This document shows positions 50,885 through 60,572 of a stretch of DNA of 64,000 bases, piece after piece (positions within the stretch are counted from its first letter, which is position 1; every line of letters starts with the position of its first letter). A program made the translations under genes and the position numbers. Under the pieces are notes generated by a model. It searched no databases. It was not told the origin of the DNA and was given only the letters and a program-made list of their open reading frames with translations. Source of the DNA: SHNJ01 sp964458615 (GTDB taxonomy: Bacteria > Pseudomonadota > Alphaproteobacteria > SHNJ01); the NCBI GenBank assembly GCA_964458615.1, contig CAYWJR010000003.1:3864-67863 (forward strand), written 5' to 3'.

Positions 50885-52438
50885 ATGACCAAATCCAACA
50901 GCAAAAAATCCTTTTTATTAATCGTAATCGTAATCGCGGTCGGCGCGGTTTTATTTAAAAATCAGCTTATGGGAATGATTTCCGGCGGCGCGGGGGCTCC
51001 TCCGGGTGCGGCGGCGATGGGCGGGCAAATGCCGCCAATGCCTGTGGAAACGATGGTTCTGCGTAAATTGCCCATGGCTGCCGAAGTCAAGGCGGTCGGC
51101 ACATTGCAAGCCGATGAATCGGTTATTTTGCGCCCGGAAATCGCTGGCCGTATCGAAACCATTCATTTCAACGAAGGCGAATCGGTCAAAAAAGGCCAGC
51201 CATTAATCACATTGGATCAAAGCCTGTATCAGGCGGAATTGCAGGAATCTTTGGCCGCGCGGGATTTGGCGCGCAAAATATACGAACGGTCCGAGGCGTT
51301 GTTTGAAAAAGGCACCGGCACCGCGAATGCCCGCGACGACAACCGTTTGAAATTGCAAGCCGCCGAGGCCAGCGTGAATCTATCCCGCGCCAGATTGGCG
51401 AAAATGCGCCTTATCGCGCCGTTCGACGGCGTTATCGGCGTGCGCGCGGTCAGTGTGGGCGATTATGTGGCGCCAGGACAGGATTTGGTCGGCGTAACGA
51501 AATTGAATCCGTTGAAAGTCGATTTCCGCATTGCCGAAACATATTTGAACAATGTCCGCACCGGCCAGTCGATCAATTTGACATCGGCTTCGCAACCGGG
51601 TGAAAAATTCCCGGCGGAAATTTACGCCATCGATCCGCAAATCGATGTCAGCACGCGCAGCGTTGTATTGCGCGCCTATGTTCCAAACCCGAATCAAGTG
51701 TTGCGCCCCGGCGCGTTTGCGCAAATCACCATTCCGCTGGGCGATCAATTGACCGCGTTGATGGTGCCGGAACAATCCATCACCCCAACCGGCGGCAGCC
51801 AGTTCGTATATAAGGTCGTCGATGGCAAGGCGGTTACGGCGGACATTAAAACCGGATTCCGCGATAATGGGATGGTGCAAGTAACCGAAGGTTTGGCCGA
51901 AGGCGATATGATCGTCGTTGCGGGACAAATGAAAATACGCGATGGCGCGGCGGTTGCGCCAATGCCGTCGCAACAACCAATACAACAACAAGAGCAACAA
52001 CAACCTGCTCCGGCCGCTTCACCGGTGGAACATGCGCCGGCCGCTGAGGAACAATCCGTGATTGATCCAGACATGGCGGATGACGATATGGCGCAACATG
52101 AAGCCGCGCCAATCGAAAACCCGCCTGTTGCGAAACCATCCGCGCCTGTAAAAAAGCCGGTTGCGAAAAAAACGAAACCCGCGCAACATTCCGCCCCATC
52201 GCACACAGATCCAATCGATTCGGCCGTTCACGGTGATGCGGCGCATGGAAACGCAGCGCAAGAAAAAGCGCCAGAAAAATCATCTGCGCCAGTTGTGCCG
52301 CATGATTCCGGCACGGTCGATCATGCCGCGCCGTCTTCGCCATCCGCAAACGCGCCTGATTTGGCGGCTCCTCAACCCGATCCGGTAAAACCGCCACCTG
52401 TGTTGTTCGAAGAAGATCCGGCGCCGGCAAAAAATTAA
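50885..52438 (+). CDS. RND efflux periplasmic adaptor with long C-terminal tail
   Basis: A 517-residue membrane-fusion protein from MTKSNSKKSF, with GGAG ten bases upstream. N-terminal membrane anchor (about 10-28), a Gly/Met/Pro spacer, then the adaptor core: GTLQADESVILRPEIAGRIE, NEGESVKKGQPLITLD (lipoyl half), a coiled-coil hairpin, LIAPFDGVIGVRAVSVGDYV and a beta-barrel. The last 160 residues (from about 358) are a Gln/Pro/Ala/His/Lys-rich disordered tail, which ordinary adaptors lack. It pairs with the RND pump gene 22 bases downstream. Confidence 0.93.
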   Translation: MTKSNSKKSFLLIVIVIAVGAVLFKNQLMGMISGGAGAPPGAAAMGGQMPPMPVETMVLRKLPMAAEVKAVGTLQADESVILRPEIAGRIETIHFNEGESVKKGQPLITLDQSLYQAELQESLAARDLARKIYERSEALFEKGTGTANARDDNRLKLQAAEASVNLSRARLAKMRLIAPFDGVIGVRAVSVGDYVAPGQDLVGVTKLNPLKVDFRIAETYLNNVRTGQSINLTSASQPGEKFPAEIYAIDPQIDVSTRSVVLRAYVPNPNQVLRPGAFAQITIPLGDQLTALMVPEQSITPTGGSQFVYKVVDGKAVTADIKTGFRDNGMVQVTEGLAEGDMIVVAGQMKIRDGAAVAPMPSQQPIQQQEQQQPAPAASPVEHAPAAEEQSVIDPDMADDDMAQHEAAPIENPPVAKPSAPVKKPVAKKTKPAQHSAPSHTDPIDSAVHGDAAHGNAAQEKAPEKSSAPVVPHDSGTVDHAAPSSPSANAPDLAAPQPDPVKPPPVLFEEDPAPAKN

Positions 52439-52460
52439 CTTAAACTGACAGAGAGTCGAT

Positions 52461-55400
52461 ATGCAATTTACCAACGTGATGATTAAACGGCCGGTGTTTA
52501 CAACGGTCGTCAATCTTTTGGTCGTTTTGATCGGATTGATGGCTTATGACCGTTTAAGCATCCGCGAATACCCGAACATCGATGAACCGATCATCACGGT
52601 CGATGCGAAATATCCTGGCGCCAGCGCCGAAATTATGGAAAGCCGCGTCACGCAAATTATCGAAGAATCGGTCGCCGGTATCGAAGGGATCGAGGTTATG
52701 TCGTCGATCAGCCGTTCGGAAAACAGCCAGATCACCATCCGGTTCCGCATCGACCGCGATGTCGATGCCGCCGCAAACGACGTGCGCGACCGTGTGGCGC
52801 GTGTGCAGGGCGTTTTACCCGAAGAAGTCGAAGATATCAGCATTGCCAAGGTCGAAGCCGACGCGCAGCCGATTATCTATTTGGCGTTTTCCAGCGACCG
52901 GCACTCGCCGCTGGAAGTAACCGACATCGCCGACCGTTTCGTCAAAGACCGATTGCAAAATCTAAGCGGCGTTTCGGGCGTGCGGATTTTCGGCGAACGC
53001 CGGTTCGCGATGCGAATCTGGTTGGACCGGTTGAAATTGGCGGCGTATAATTTGACCCCGCAAGATGTTTTGTTGGCATTGCGCAATCAAAACGTGGAAT
53101 TGCCCGCTGGCCGAATCGAAAGTTTGAAACGCGAATTCACCGTTCAGGCGACCACCGATTTGCGGACATCCGAACAGTTCGACAATTTAATTATCAAACA
53201 GGGCGCCAATTATCTGGTTCGGTTAAAAGACATTGGCCGCGCGCAATTGGATGCCGAAAGCACGCGTGTGAACGCGCGGTTTAATGGCAAACCCGCCGTG
53301 GCATTGGGCGTGATCAAGCAATCGACCGCAAACCCGTTGGAAGTTTCCAAAGAAGTCCAACAAGTCATTCCAGAAATCGTCAAGGTTTTGCCCGAAGGAA
53401 TGGATGTCAAAGTCGCTTATGATTCGTCGATTTTTATCGACCGTTCGATCCGTGAAGTTTTTAAAACGATTATCGAAGCCGTTGTGTTGGTTGCGTTCGT
53501 GATTTTCTTTTTCCTGCGGTCCATCCGGTCGTCGATCATCCCGTTGATTACCATACCTGTGTCCATGATCGGGGCGTTTGCGATTATGCTGGCGCTGGGT
53601 TTCAGTATCAACACGCTGACATTGTTGGCGTTCGTTTTGGCGGTCGGGCTTGTGGTCGACGATGCGATCGTGGTTTTGGAAAATATTTACCGTTATATCG
53701 AAGAAGGCATGGAGCCGGTCGCGGCCGCGTTGCGCGGCGCCAAGGAAATCGGTTTTGCGGTTTTGGCCATGACCATCACATTGGCGGCGGTGTATGTGCC
53801 GATCGGTTTGATGACCGGCCGTACCGGCCGTTTATTTACCGAATTCGCCTGGAGTCTTGCGGGCGCGGTTTTGGTGTCGGGTTTTGTGGCATTGACGTTA
53901 TCACCAATGATGTGTTCGCGCATTTTGCGCCATGAACATAATCCAGGACCGGTCAGCCGCAGAATCTCGCAGTTTTTGGACGGATTGAACGATGGGTATA
54001 AATCCGCGCTGGAGAAAATCATCGACAAAAAAATGGTGATTATCGCCTTGGTCGCGGCCGTTTTGGCGGCGGCCGGTTTGTTATTAAAAGTCATTCCGTC
54101 GGAATTGTCGCCAACCGAAGATCGCGGCGTTTTGATCGGCGTCGGCGTTGCGCCCGAAGGATCGACCATCGATTACACCGATAAATACGCGCGCGCGTTG
54201 GAATCGATTTATGGATCCAATCCCAATATCGAAAAATATTTCATGATCGTCGGTTTCCCAACCGTCAGCAATTTGATTTCGTTCATCCGTTTGTATGATT
54301 GGGACGACCGCACCATAAAACCGGCCGAATTGGCCGGGCAATTGATGGGACCGATGTTCGGCGTTCCCGGCATTCTGGCGTTTCCGGTCAGCCCGCCTTC
54401 GCTGGGCGCAAGTCCGCGCTCGCAGCCGATTGAATTTGTAATTCAATCGTCGCAAAGTTACGAAGAATTGCAGGAACTGGTCGATAAAATACTCGCCGAT
54501 GCGCGCGCCAATTTTCCAGGCCTACAAAATTTGGACACCGATTTAAAATTGAACAAACCGGAATTAAAGGTCGATATGAACCGCGACAAAGCGGCATTGA
54601 TGGGGATTGCGGTCGAAGAAATCGGACGTACGCTGGAAACCATGCTGGGCGGAAGCCAGGTCACGCGGTTTAAACGCGACGGCAAACAATACGACGTTAT
54701 CGTCCAAGTCGCCGATGCCGACCGCCGCAATCCGCAGGATATGGATTCCATATATGTGCGCGCGGCGAACGGCGAAATGGTGCCTTTGTCGAATTTGCTT
54801 ACTATCCGCGAAAGCATCGCGCCAAAAGAATTGAACCGGTTCAACAAATTGCGCGCCGCGAAAATCACCGCGACATTGGCGCCGGGCGTAACGATGGGCC
54901 AGGCATTGACGTTCCTGGAACAATCGGCGAAAAAAATATTGCCGCCATCCGCGCAATACGACATGGATGGGCAAAGCCGGGAATTCAAACAATCTTCCAG
55001 CGGTCTTTATATAACCTTCCTATTGGCGTTGGCGTTCATTTACCTGGTTCTGGCGGCGCAATTTGAAAGTTTCCGCGATCCATTGATGATTATGTTGACG
55101 GTGCCGTTATCCATCACCGGCGCTTTGTTGACGGTATATTGGACGGGGGGAACCATTAACGTTTACAGCCAAATCGGGCTTGTCACATTAATCGGGCTTA
55201 TCACCAAACACGGTATTTTGATCGTCGAATTCGCCAATCAAAAACAAGCCGATGGAAAATCGGTGCGGGAATCGATCATCGAATCCGCCATCCAAAGGTT
55301 GCGGCCGATTTTGATGACGACCGGGGCTATGGTTTTGGGGGCTGTGCCGTTGGCTTTGTCCGATGGGGCAGGCGCCGAAAGCCGCGCGGCAATCGGTTGG

Positions 55401-55535
55401 GTTATCGTTGGGGGCATGTTGTTCGGCACATTATTTACCCTGTTCGTCGTGCCGACCATTTACAACGCCTTTGCCAAAATCCACGTGCTGGAAAAAATTG
55501 ATACCGATTCCACGGCCAATACCAAGGGGCATTAG
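52461..55535 (+). CDS. RND multidrug efflux permease (HAE1 type)
   Basis: A 1024-residue inner-membrane pump. Proton-relay residues are present: Asp400-Asp401 in GLVVDDAIVVLENIYR and Lys916 in GLITKHGILIVEFAN, corresponding to AcrB Asp407-408 and Lys940. YPGASAEIMESRVTQIIEE and LSPMMCSRIL are conserved HAE1 segments. It exports drugs or lipophilic compounds through the adaptor and a separate outer-membrane channel; no TolC-type gene is in the window. The N-terminus FTNVMIKRPVFTTVV is typical. Confidence 0.96.
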   Translation: MQFTNVMIKRPVFTTVVNLLVVLIGLMAYDRLSIREYPNIDEPIITVDAKYPGASAEIMESRVTQIIEESVAGIEGIEVMSSISRSENSQITIRFRIDRDVDAAANDVRDRVARVQGVLPEEVEDISIAKVEADAQPIIYLAFSSDRHSPLEVTDIADRFVKDRLQNLSGVSGVRIFGERRFAMRIWLDRLKLAAYNLTPQDVLLALRNQNVELPAGRIESLKREFTVQATTDLRTSEQFDNLIIKQGANYLVRLKDIGRAQLDAESTRVNARFNGKPAVALGVIKQSTANPLEVSKEVQQVIPEIVKVLPEGMDVKVAYDSSIFIDRSIREVFKTIIEAVVLVAFVIFFFLRSIRSSIIPLITIPVSMIGAFAIMLALGFSINTLTLLAFVLAVGLVVDDAIVVLENIYRYIEEGMEPVAAALRGAKEIGFAVLAMTITLAAVYVPIGLMTGRTGRLFTEFAWSLAGAVLVSGFVALTLSPMMCSRILRHEHNPGPVSRRISQFLDGLNDGYKSALEKIIDKKMVIIALVAAVLAAAGLLLKVIPSELSPTEDRGVLIGVGVAPEGSTIDYTDKYARALESIYGSNPNIEKYFMIVGFPTVSNLISFIRLYDWDDRTIKPAELAGQLMGPMFGVPGILAFPVSPPSLGASPRSQPIEFVIQSSQSYEELQELVDKILADARANFPGLQNLDTDLKLNKPELKVDMNRDKAALMGIAVEEIGRTLETMLGGSQVTRFKRDGKQYDVIVQVADADRRNPQDMDSIYVRAANGEMVPLSNLLTIRESIAPKELNRFNKLRAAKITATLAPGVTMGQALTFLEQSAKKILPPSAQYDMDGQSREFKQSSSGLYITFLLALAFIYLVLAAQFESFRDPLMIMLTVPLSITGALLTVYWTGGTINVYSQIGLVTLIGLITKHGILIVEFANQKQADGKSVRESIIESAIQRLRPILMTTGAMVLGAVPLALSDGAGAESRAAIGWVIVGGMLFGTLFTLFVVPTIYNAFAKIHVLEKIDTDSTANTKGH

Positions 55536-55630
55536 CCACATTTTCCAAGGATTTAGCGGCTGTTTGGGGATATTTCTTGATTGCTTTGATAAACGCCCAT
55601 AATCTAAGGTGGTATCAAAGGATTGAGCAT

Positions 55631-55873
55631 ATGGCATCGACGGCTAAAGATCTGGAAAAATTGAATTTCGAGCAGGCTATGGACGAACTTGAAAAAATCG
55701 TCGGCAAGCTTGAGGCGGGCAATGCCAAACTCGAAGATGCTATCGGCGATTACGAACGCGGCGCGATGTTGAAAAAACGCGCCGAAGCGTTGTTGCAAGA
55801 AGCCGAAGTCCGCGTACAAAAAATCGTGGCCGGGAAATCCGGCGAAATAAGCACCGAACCATTGGATCAATAA
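55631..55873 (+). CDS. xseB: Exodeoxyribonuclease VII small subunit
   Basis: An 80-residue helical protein with the XseB pattern LNFEQAMDELEKIVGKLEAG and LEDAIGDYERGAMLKKR. AAGGA precedes the start at good spacing. It is the small subunit of the single-strand DNA exonuclease with XseA. Its TAA overlaps the ispA ATG (TAATG). xseB followed by ispA is a conserved order. Confidence 0.93.
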   Translation: MASTAKDLEKLNFEQAMDELEKIVGKLEAGNAKLEDAIGDYERGAMLKKRAEALLQEAEVRVQKIVAGKSGEISTEPLDQ

Positions 55874-56781
55874 TGTCCCATCTTGCCCTTGTTATGACCG
55901 ATTTGAAACAGGCTTTGAAAGAAGCTGGCGAAGAATTAAACCGCACCATGGATCATTTGATCCCGCGTGGCGACGGCGAACAAGGAAAATTGTTCGATGC
56001 GATGCGGTATGCCGCAACCGCAGGCGGAAAACGCATGCGTCCGTTTTTGGTTTTGCAATCGTCCAAATTGTTCGGCATCACGCAACAAACCGCATTGCGC
56101 ACGGCGGCGGCGGTTGAATTCGTGCATGCTTATTCGTTGGTGCACGACGATTTGCCCGCGATGGATAACAGTTATTTGCGCCGGGGCAAACCGACAACCC
56201 ATGTGCAATATGGCGAAGCAACCGCGATTTTGGTCGGTGACGCATTGTTGACCCTGGCGTTCGAAGTGGTCAACGACCACGACACGCACCCCGATCCTGT
56301 GGTTCGTTCCAATCTGGTTGCGCGTTTGGCGCAGGCGGCGGGCGCGCGCGGCATGGTCGGCGGGCAGATGCTGGATATGCTGTCATCCGGCAATGAATTG
56401 GATATGAACGAAATTGTCCGCATGCAGCGTTTGAAAACCGGCGAATTATTCTCATTTTCTTGCGAAGCCGGCGCGATTTTGGCCAAGGTGCCGGGCAAGG
56501 CGCGGCAATCATTGTCGTCTTACGCGCACGATCTGGGTTTGGCGTTTCAAATCACCGACGATGTGATGGATGCGGCGGGCAGTACGGCGGAAACCGGAAA
56601 ATCCGTGCGCAAAGACGCAGAAAACAACAAACCGAATTTTGTCACGCTTTTGGGCGTCGACCGGGCAAAGGCGCAGGCGGAAATGTTGGCGGCGCAAGCG
56701 ATCCGGCATCTGGACATGTTCGATGAACGCGCCGATTTGCTGCGTTCATTGGCGCGGTACGCCATCGACCGCAAAATGTAA
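55873..56781 (+). CDS. ispA: Polyprenyl (farnesyl) diphosphate synthase
   Basis: A 302-residue isoprenyl synthase. First Asp-rich motif HDDLPAMD (DDxxxxD, the type II bacterial FPP synthase form), second motif TDDVMD, and GGKRMRPFLV near residue 50. It makes farnesyl diphosphate for ubiquinone and undecaprenyl-phosphate synthesis. Placed between xseB and tlyA; the dxs gene often found here is absent. Confidence 0.94.
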   Translation: MSHLALVMTDLKQALKEAGEELNRTMDHLIPRGDGEQGKLFDAMRYAATAGGKRMRPFLVLQSSKLFGITQQTALRTAAAVEFVHAYSLVHDDLPAMDNSYLRRGKPTTHVQYGEATAILVGDALLTLAFEVVNDHDTHPDPVVRSNLVARLAQAAGARGMVGGQMLDMLSSGNELDMNEIVRMQRLKTGELFSFSCEAGAILAKVPGKARQSLSSYAHDLGLAFQITDDVMDAAGSTAETGKSVRKDAENNKPNFVTLLGVDRAKAQAEMLAAQAIRHLDMFDERADLLRSLARYAIDRKM

Positions 56782-56784
56782 TCG

Positions 56785-57543
56785 GTGACGGCGCCCGATC
56801 AAAAAATACGGCTCGATTTATTGCTGACGCAGCGCGGGCTTGCCGTTTCGCGCAGCAAGGCGCAAGCGCTTGTTGCCGAAGGCAAGGTATTTTGCGGCGA
56901 TCATCCATTGACCAAATCTTCGGAATTGGTCGATTGGGACATCGCATTGGAATTGCGCGGCGCAACCGAACAATTCGCGTCGCGCGGCGGATTGAAACTG
57001 GACGCCGCGATCAAACATTTTAACGTCGATTGCCGTGGAAAAACCGGCGTCGATATTGGCGCATCGACCGGCGGATTTACCGATGTTTTGTTGCATCACG
57101 GCGCTGACAAGATATACGCGGTCGATGTTGGCGAAGGCCAGTTGATAGACCGTTTGCGCACAGATCGCCGCGTGATTATGATCGAAAAAGTAAATGCGCG
57201 TTATATCACCCGTGACATATTGCCCGAAGATTTTCAAATCCTGGTTTGCGACGTCAGTTTTATCAGCCTGACCAAGGCATTGCCCGCAGTGATGCAATTG
57301 GCGCCGGAAAATTGCGTTTTAATCGCGTTGATAAAGCCGCAATTCGAAGTAGGGGCGGGCAATGTCGGCAAGGGCGGTATTGTCAAAGACCCTGTGCAGC
57401 ATGACCGTGTTTGCGCGGAAATTCAAAACTGGCTGGCGGATGAAATGGGATGGCAGGTCGACGGTATTATGAACAGTCCCATCGATGGACAGGATGGAAA
57501 CCGCGAATTTTTGATTGCGGCGCGCAAATCCAGAATCCGTTAG
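56785..57543 (+). CDS. tlyA: TlyA-family rRNA 2'-O-methyltransferase
   Basis: A 252-residue protein from a GTG start. N-terminal S4 domain (LLTQRGLAVSRSKAQALVAEG) and a FtsJ-like methyltransferase domain with SAM motif VDIGASTGGFTDVLLHHGA and LVCDVSFISLTKALP. TlyA methylates C1409 of 16S and C1920 of 23S rRNA in mycobacteria, affecting capreomycin sensitivity. It lies three bases after ispA. Confidence 0.93.
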   Translation: MTAPDQKIRLDLLLTQRGLAVSRSKAQALVAEGKVFCGDHPLTKSSELVDWDIALELRGATEQFASRGGLKLDAAIKHFNVDCRGKTGVDIGASTGGFTDVLLHHGADKIYAVDVGEGQLIDRLRTDRRVIMIEKVNARYITRDILPEDFQILVCDVSFISLTKALPAVMQLAPENCVLIALIKPQFEVGAGNVGKGGIVKDPVQHDRVCAEIQNWLADEMGWQVDGIMNSPIDGQDGNREFLIAARKSRIR

Positions 57544-57546
57544 GTT

Positions 57547-57804
57547 TTACCGCGTATTGATGCGAAGCGGCAATAACGTTGCGTATTGGCTGCGCGGTAT
57601 TTTGCAAATCAAACGCCATTTTAATGGAATCAACAATGTCACCGGCGGATGGTTTTGTTCCATCGCCGGGATAGTTGCCGGAATGATTGTTTGCATGGAC
57701 TGCGTTTCAATTGGTGCGGGCGGGAAAACTTGACTGTCGGCGATTTGGGATGTGAATATTGTCGCTGCGAAAAGACCGAATGTTGCCATTTTATTGGTGT
57801 GCAT
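57547..57804 (-). CDS. Possible small exported protein
   Basis: An 85-residue frame starting MHTNKMATFGLFAATIF, whose first 24 residues resemble a signal peptide (cleavage near IADS), followed by a Pro/Thr/Ile/Gln-rich part and a basic end. AAAGG lies upstream at loose spacing. It lies in the 296 bases between tlyA and sppA and no homology is recognised. Overlaps no strong gene, but low confidence. Confidence 0.3.
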   Translation of the reverse strand: MHTNKMATFGLFAATIFTSQIADSQVFPPAPIETQSMQTIIPATIPAMEQNHPPVTLLIPLKWRLICKIPRSQYATLLPLRINTR

Positions 57805-57839
57805 ATTTCATCTGCCTTTCAAATTTATCAACTATCCAA

Positions 57840-59588
57840 TTATTTGACGATCCAATTCAAACGCGCCTGGGCATGGCCTGTGCGCGCGGCATCGCCCATA
57901 TGCAATACCGCCGATATTTGCGCGATCCGTGATGCAAAACCGGATGAATAATATCCGACATTGTCGATCAATTCATTCCATGGCGATTTCGGTTTCGGAT
58001 AGATTTCAAACGATATTTCATCGCCGATGTCCAATTCCAATTCGTCGCGCAATTCCATTTCCGCTTCGACCCATCCGCCGGTTCCATCGATCAATCCCAA
58101 TTCCAAAGCCTGCTGGCCGGTCCAAACGCGACCTTTGGCGGCTTGGCGCATATCGGATAATTCAAGCCCGCGCGCGGTTGCCGCCTTTTGCAGGAAATCG
58201 CCGTATGAACGATCCAAAAATTCGTCCAATTTCTTTTCCATAGCGGGCGTGAAATCGCGGGTCATCGACCACATCCCGGCATTTTCGCCGGTTTGCAGGG
58301 TGTCAAACCGGATGCCCAGTTTTTGCGCCAATTCGCTGGCGGATATTTTGCCGGCGATCACGCCGATGGACCCGGTGATGGTACCGGGACTGGCAAAAAT
58401 ACGGTCGGTGGCCATGGCGATATAATACCCGCCCGATGCGGCATAATCGCTCATGACGGCATAAACCGGTTTACCGGATTTTTTCATGTCCTGGATCGCG
58501 TTCCAAATCGTGTCCGACGCCAAATACGAACCGCCCGGGCTGTTGATCGCGATAATGACGGCTTTGATGTCGGGGTTTTTGGCGACATCGTTCAATGTTT
58601 CAACCAAATCGTCCGCGAAAATTCCGTCATTCCAGTTGAATTGATCGCGCGGTTCCTTGCCGCCCCGCATGATGTCGCCCGATGCATAAACAACCGCGAC
58701 CTGCGTTCCATGGATTTGGGGCGCGGACCATGCATAATCTGCCAAATGCACGAATTCAGCCCGATTGCCTTGTTCTGCGCGCATCGCTTCGCTTAGGTTG
58801 TTGGTATATCCGGTTTTGTCGATTAATTTTAAACGCAACGATTCATCCGGCGCGATGGGTGAATTTTTTACCGCCGCCTGCAATTGGTCGATTGGGATTT
58901 CGCGGGATTTGGCGATGTCGGACAATTTTTGCCCGAATAAATCGTCGATCATGGATTGCAGGGATTTTTTTTCTTCGGCGCCATAAGATCTGTTGGTTAA
59001 AAACGACATGGCGTTTTTATATTCTTCGCGCGCTTTGAAAGACGGCTTGATGCCAATTTTATCCAAAAAATCGCGTAAAAACGGGGTTTCCAGAGAAATG
59101 CCGAACAATCCCCAATCGCCCGAAGGTTGCAGCCAGATTTCATCGAACGCGCTGGCCAAATAATACGCATTGTCGCCCCCGGATTCAAAACCGAACGTGT
59201 CGGCGAATACATAAGTTTTTTTGCCGAATCCGCGAAAATACGTGATCGCTTCGCGCAATTGCTGAATTTTCGCAATTCCCATGTCGGTCGAATCGACGCG
59301 CATGGCGATCGCCTTTACCCGTGGATCTTCGGCGGCTTGTTGAATGGCATATACCGCTTCGCGCGCTGAAAAATCGCCATCGCCGAAAAACGATGAAATG
59401 CCGCCCGCGCCTTCGTGGTCGCTTAATCCTTCACCCGTATTAAAAGTAAGGATCATCGAGCCAGGCAATTCCATATCCTTGGCGCTATATCCCCAAAAGG
59501 CGCCGTATATCCCCAGCGCCACAATTAAACATACGATAAAACCGATGACTGCGAAAAATCGAACCAGAAATTTTTTCAATCCGGTCAT
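57840..59588 (-). CDS. sppA: Signal peptide peptidase SppA, 67-kDa type
   Basis: A 582-residue inner-membrane serine protease from MTGLKKFLVRFF (the frame extends upstream into fabI). N-terminal membrane helix (about 8-32), followed by two duplicated S49 domains. The C-terminal domain has INSPGGSYLASDT and SDYAASGGYYIAMATDRIF with the nucleophilic Ser, and GTITGSIGVI; the general-base Lys lies in the N-terminal domain, as in E. coli SppA. It degrades cleaved signal peptides. Its start overlaps the fabI stop (ATGA), so the two are coupled. Confidence 0.95.
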   Translation of the reverse strand: MTGLKKFLVRFFAVIGFIVCLIVALGIYGAFWGYSAKDMELPGSMILTFNTGEGLSDHEGAGGISSFFGDGDFSAREAVYAIQQAAEDPRVKAIAMRVDSTDMGIAKIQQLREAITYFRGFGKKTYVFADTFGFESGGDNAYYLASAFDEIWLQPSGDWGLFGISLETPFLRDFLDKIGIKPSFKAREEYKNAMSFLTNRSYGAEEKKSLQSMIDDLFGQKLSDIAKSREIPIDQLQAAVKNSPIAPDESLRLKLIDKTGYTNNLSEAMRAEQGNRAEFVHLADYAWSAPQIHGTQVAVVYASGDIMRGGKEPRDQFNWNDGIFADDLVETLNDVAKNPDIKAVIIAINSPGGSYLASDTIWNAIQDMKKSGKPVYAVMSDYAASGGYYIAMATDRIFASPGTITGSIGVIAGKISASELAQKLGIRFDTLQTGENAGMWSMTRDFTPAMEKKLDEFLDRSYGDFLQKAATARGLELSDMRQAAKGRVWTGQQALELGLIDGTGGWVEAEMELRDELELDIGDEISFEIYPKPKSPWNELIDNVGYYSSGFASRIAQISAVLHMGDAARTGHAQARLNWIVK

Positions 59589-60415
59589 GCGGCACTGGAT
59601 TCTTTGTTGACGGTAATGTCTGGCGCATCCACGGCCTTCATGCCGATAACGTTGTAACCGCAATCGACATAATGGATTTCACCGGTTACGCCGGACGATA
59701 AATCCGACAATAAATACAATCCCGATTTGCCGACATCTTCGAGAGATACGTTGCGGCGCAACGGCGAGTTATATTCGTTCCATTTCAAAATATAGCGGAA
59801 ATCGCCGATACCGGCGGCGGCCAATGTGCGAATTGGACCTGCCGATAACGCGTTAACGCGGATATTTTGCGGCCCCAAATCCATGGCCAGGTAACGCACG
59901 CTTGCTTCCAACGCGGCCTTGGCTACGCCCATCACGTTGTAATGCGGCATAACGCGCATCGATCCGCCATATGTCAGCGTCAATAAACTGCCGCCGTTTT
60001 TCATCAAAGGTATGGCGCGTTGCGCAACCGCAGTGAATGAAAAACAGGATATGTCCATGGTCATGTTGAAATTTTTACGCGACGTTGAAACATATTTTCC
60101 TTTTAATTCGTCTTTGTCGGAAAAACCGATCGCGTGCAAAACGAAATCCAAACCGCCCCATTCTTTTTCCAATGTTTGGAAAACGGCGTCGATGCTTTCT
60201 TCGTTGCTGACATCGCAGGGCAGCATGATTTTGCTGCCGATCGATTGCGCCAATGGTTCGACGCGTTTTTTCAACGCATCGCCTTGGTAAGTGAATGCCA
60301 ATTCCGCGCCTTGTTCGTGCAATTGCTGGCTTATGCCCCAGGCGATGGATTTGTCGTTGGCAACGCCCATAATCAGGCCGCGTTTACCCTTCATCAGATT
60401 GTTATTGGCGGTCAT
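59585..60415 (-). CDS. fabI: Enoyl-[acyl-carrier-protein] reductase (NADH)
   Basis: A 276-residue SDR-type FabI from MTANNNLMKGKRG with AGGA nine bases upstream. GLIMGVANDKSIAWGIS is the NADH-binding start; the catalytic Tyr and Lys are in YNVMGVAK (Tyr-x6-Lys). It carries out the last reduction of each fatty-acid elongation cycle and is the triclosan/isoniazid-type drug target. Divergent from the kinase at 60573. Confidence 0.95.
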   Translation of the reverse strand: MTANNNLMKGKRGLIMGVANDKSIAWGISQQLHEQGAELAFTYQGDALKKRVEPLAQSIGSKIMLPCDVSNEESIDAVFQTLEKEWGGLDFVLHAIGFSDKDELKGKYVSTSRKNFNMTMDISCFSFTAVAQRAIPLMKNGGSLLTLTYGGSMRVMPHYNVMGVAKAALEASVRYLAMDLGPQNIRVNALSAGPIRTLAAAGIGDFRYILKWNEYNSPLRRNVSLEDVGKSGLYLLSDLSSGVTGEIHYVDCGYNVIGMKAVDAPDITVNKESSAA

Positions 60416-60572
60416 GTCGAAAAGATCCTGTTTCAAATAAAAAATTCATGAAAAACAACACGTTATACATACACCAATCTGCCCAAAAGGCAAAGAATTT
60501 AATCATTTATACAGCTTTGTTTGTTAGGGTAATTAAATATTATTTATCAAGCATTTCAGGGAAAATTTCCAA

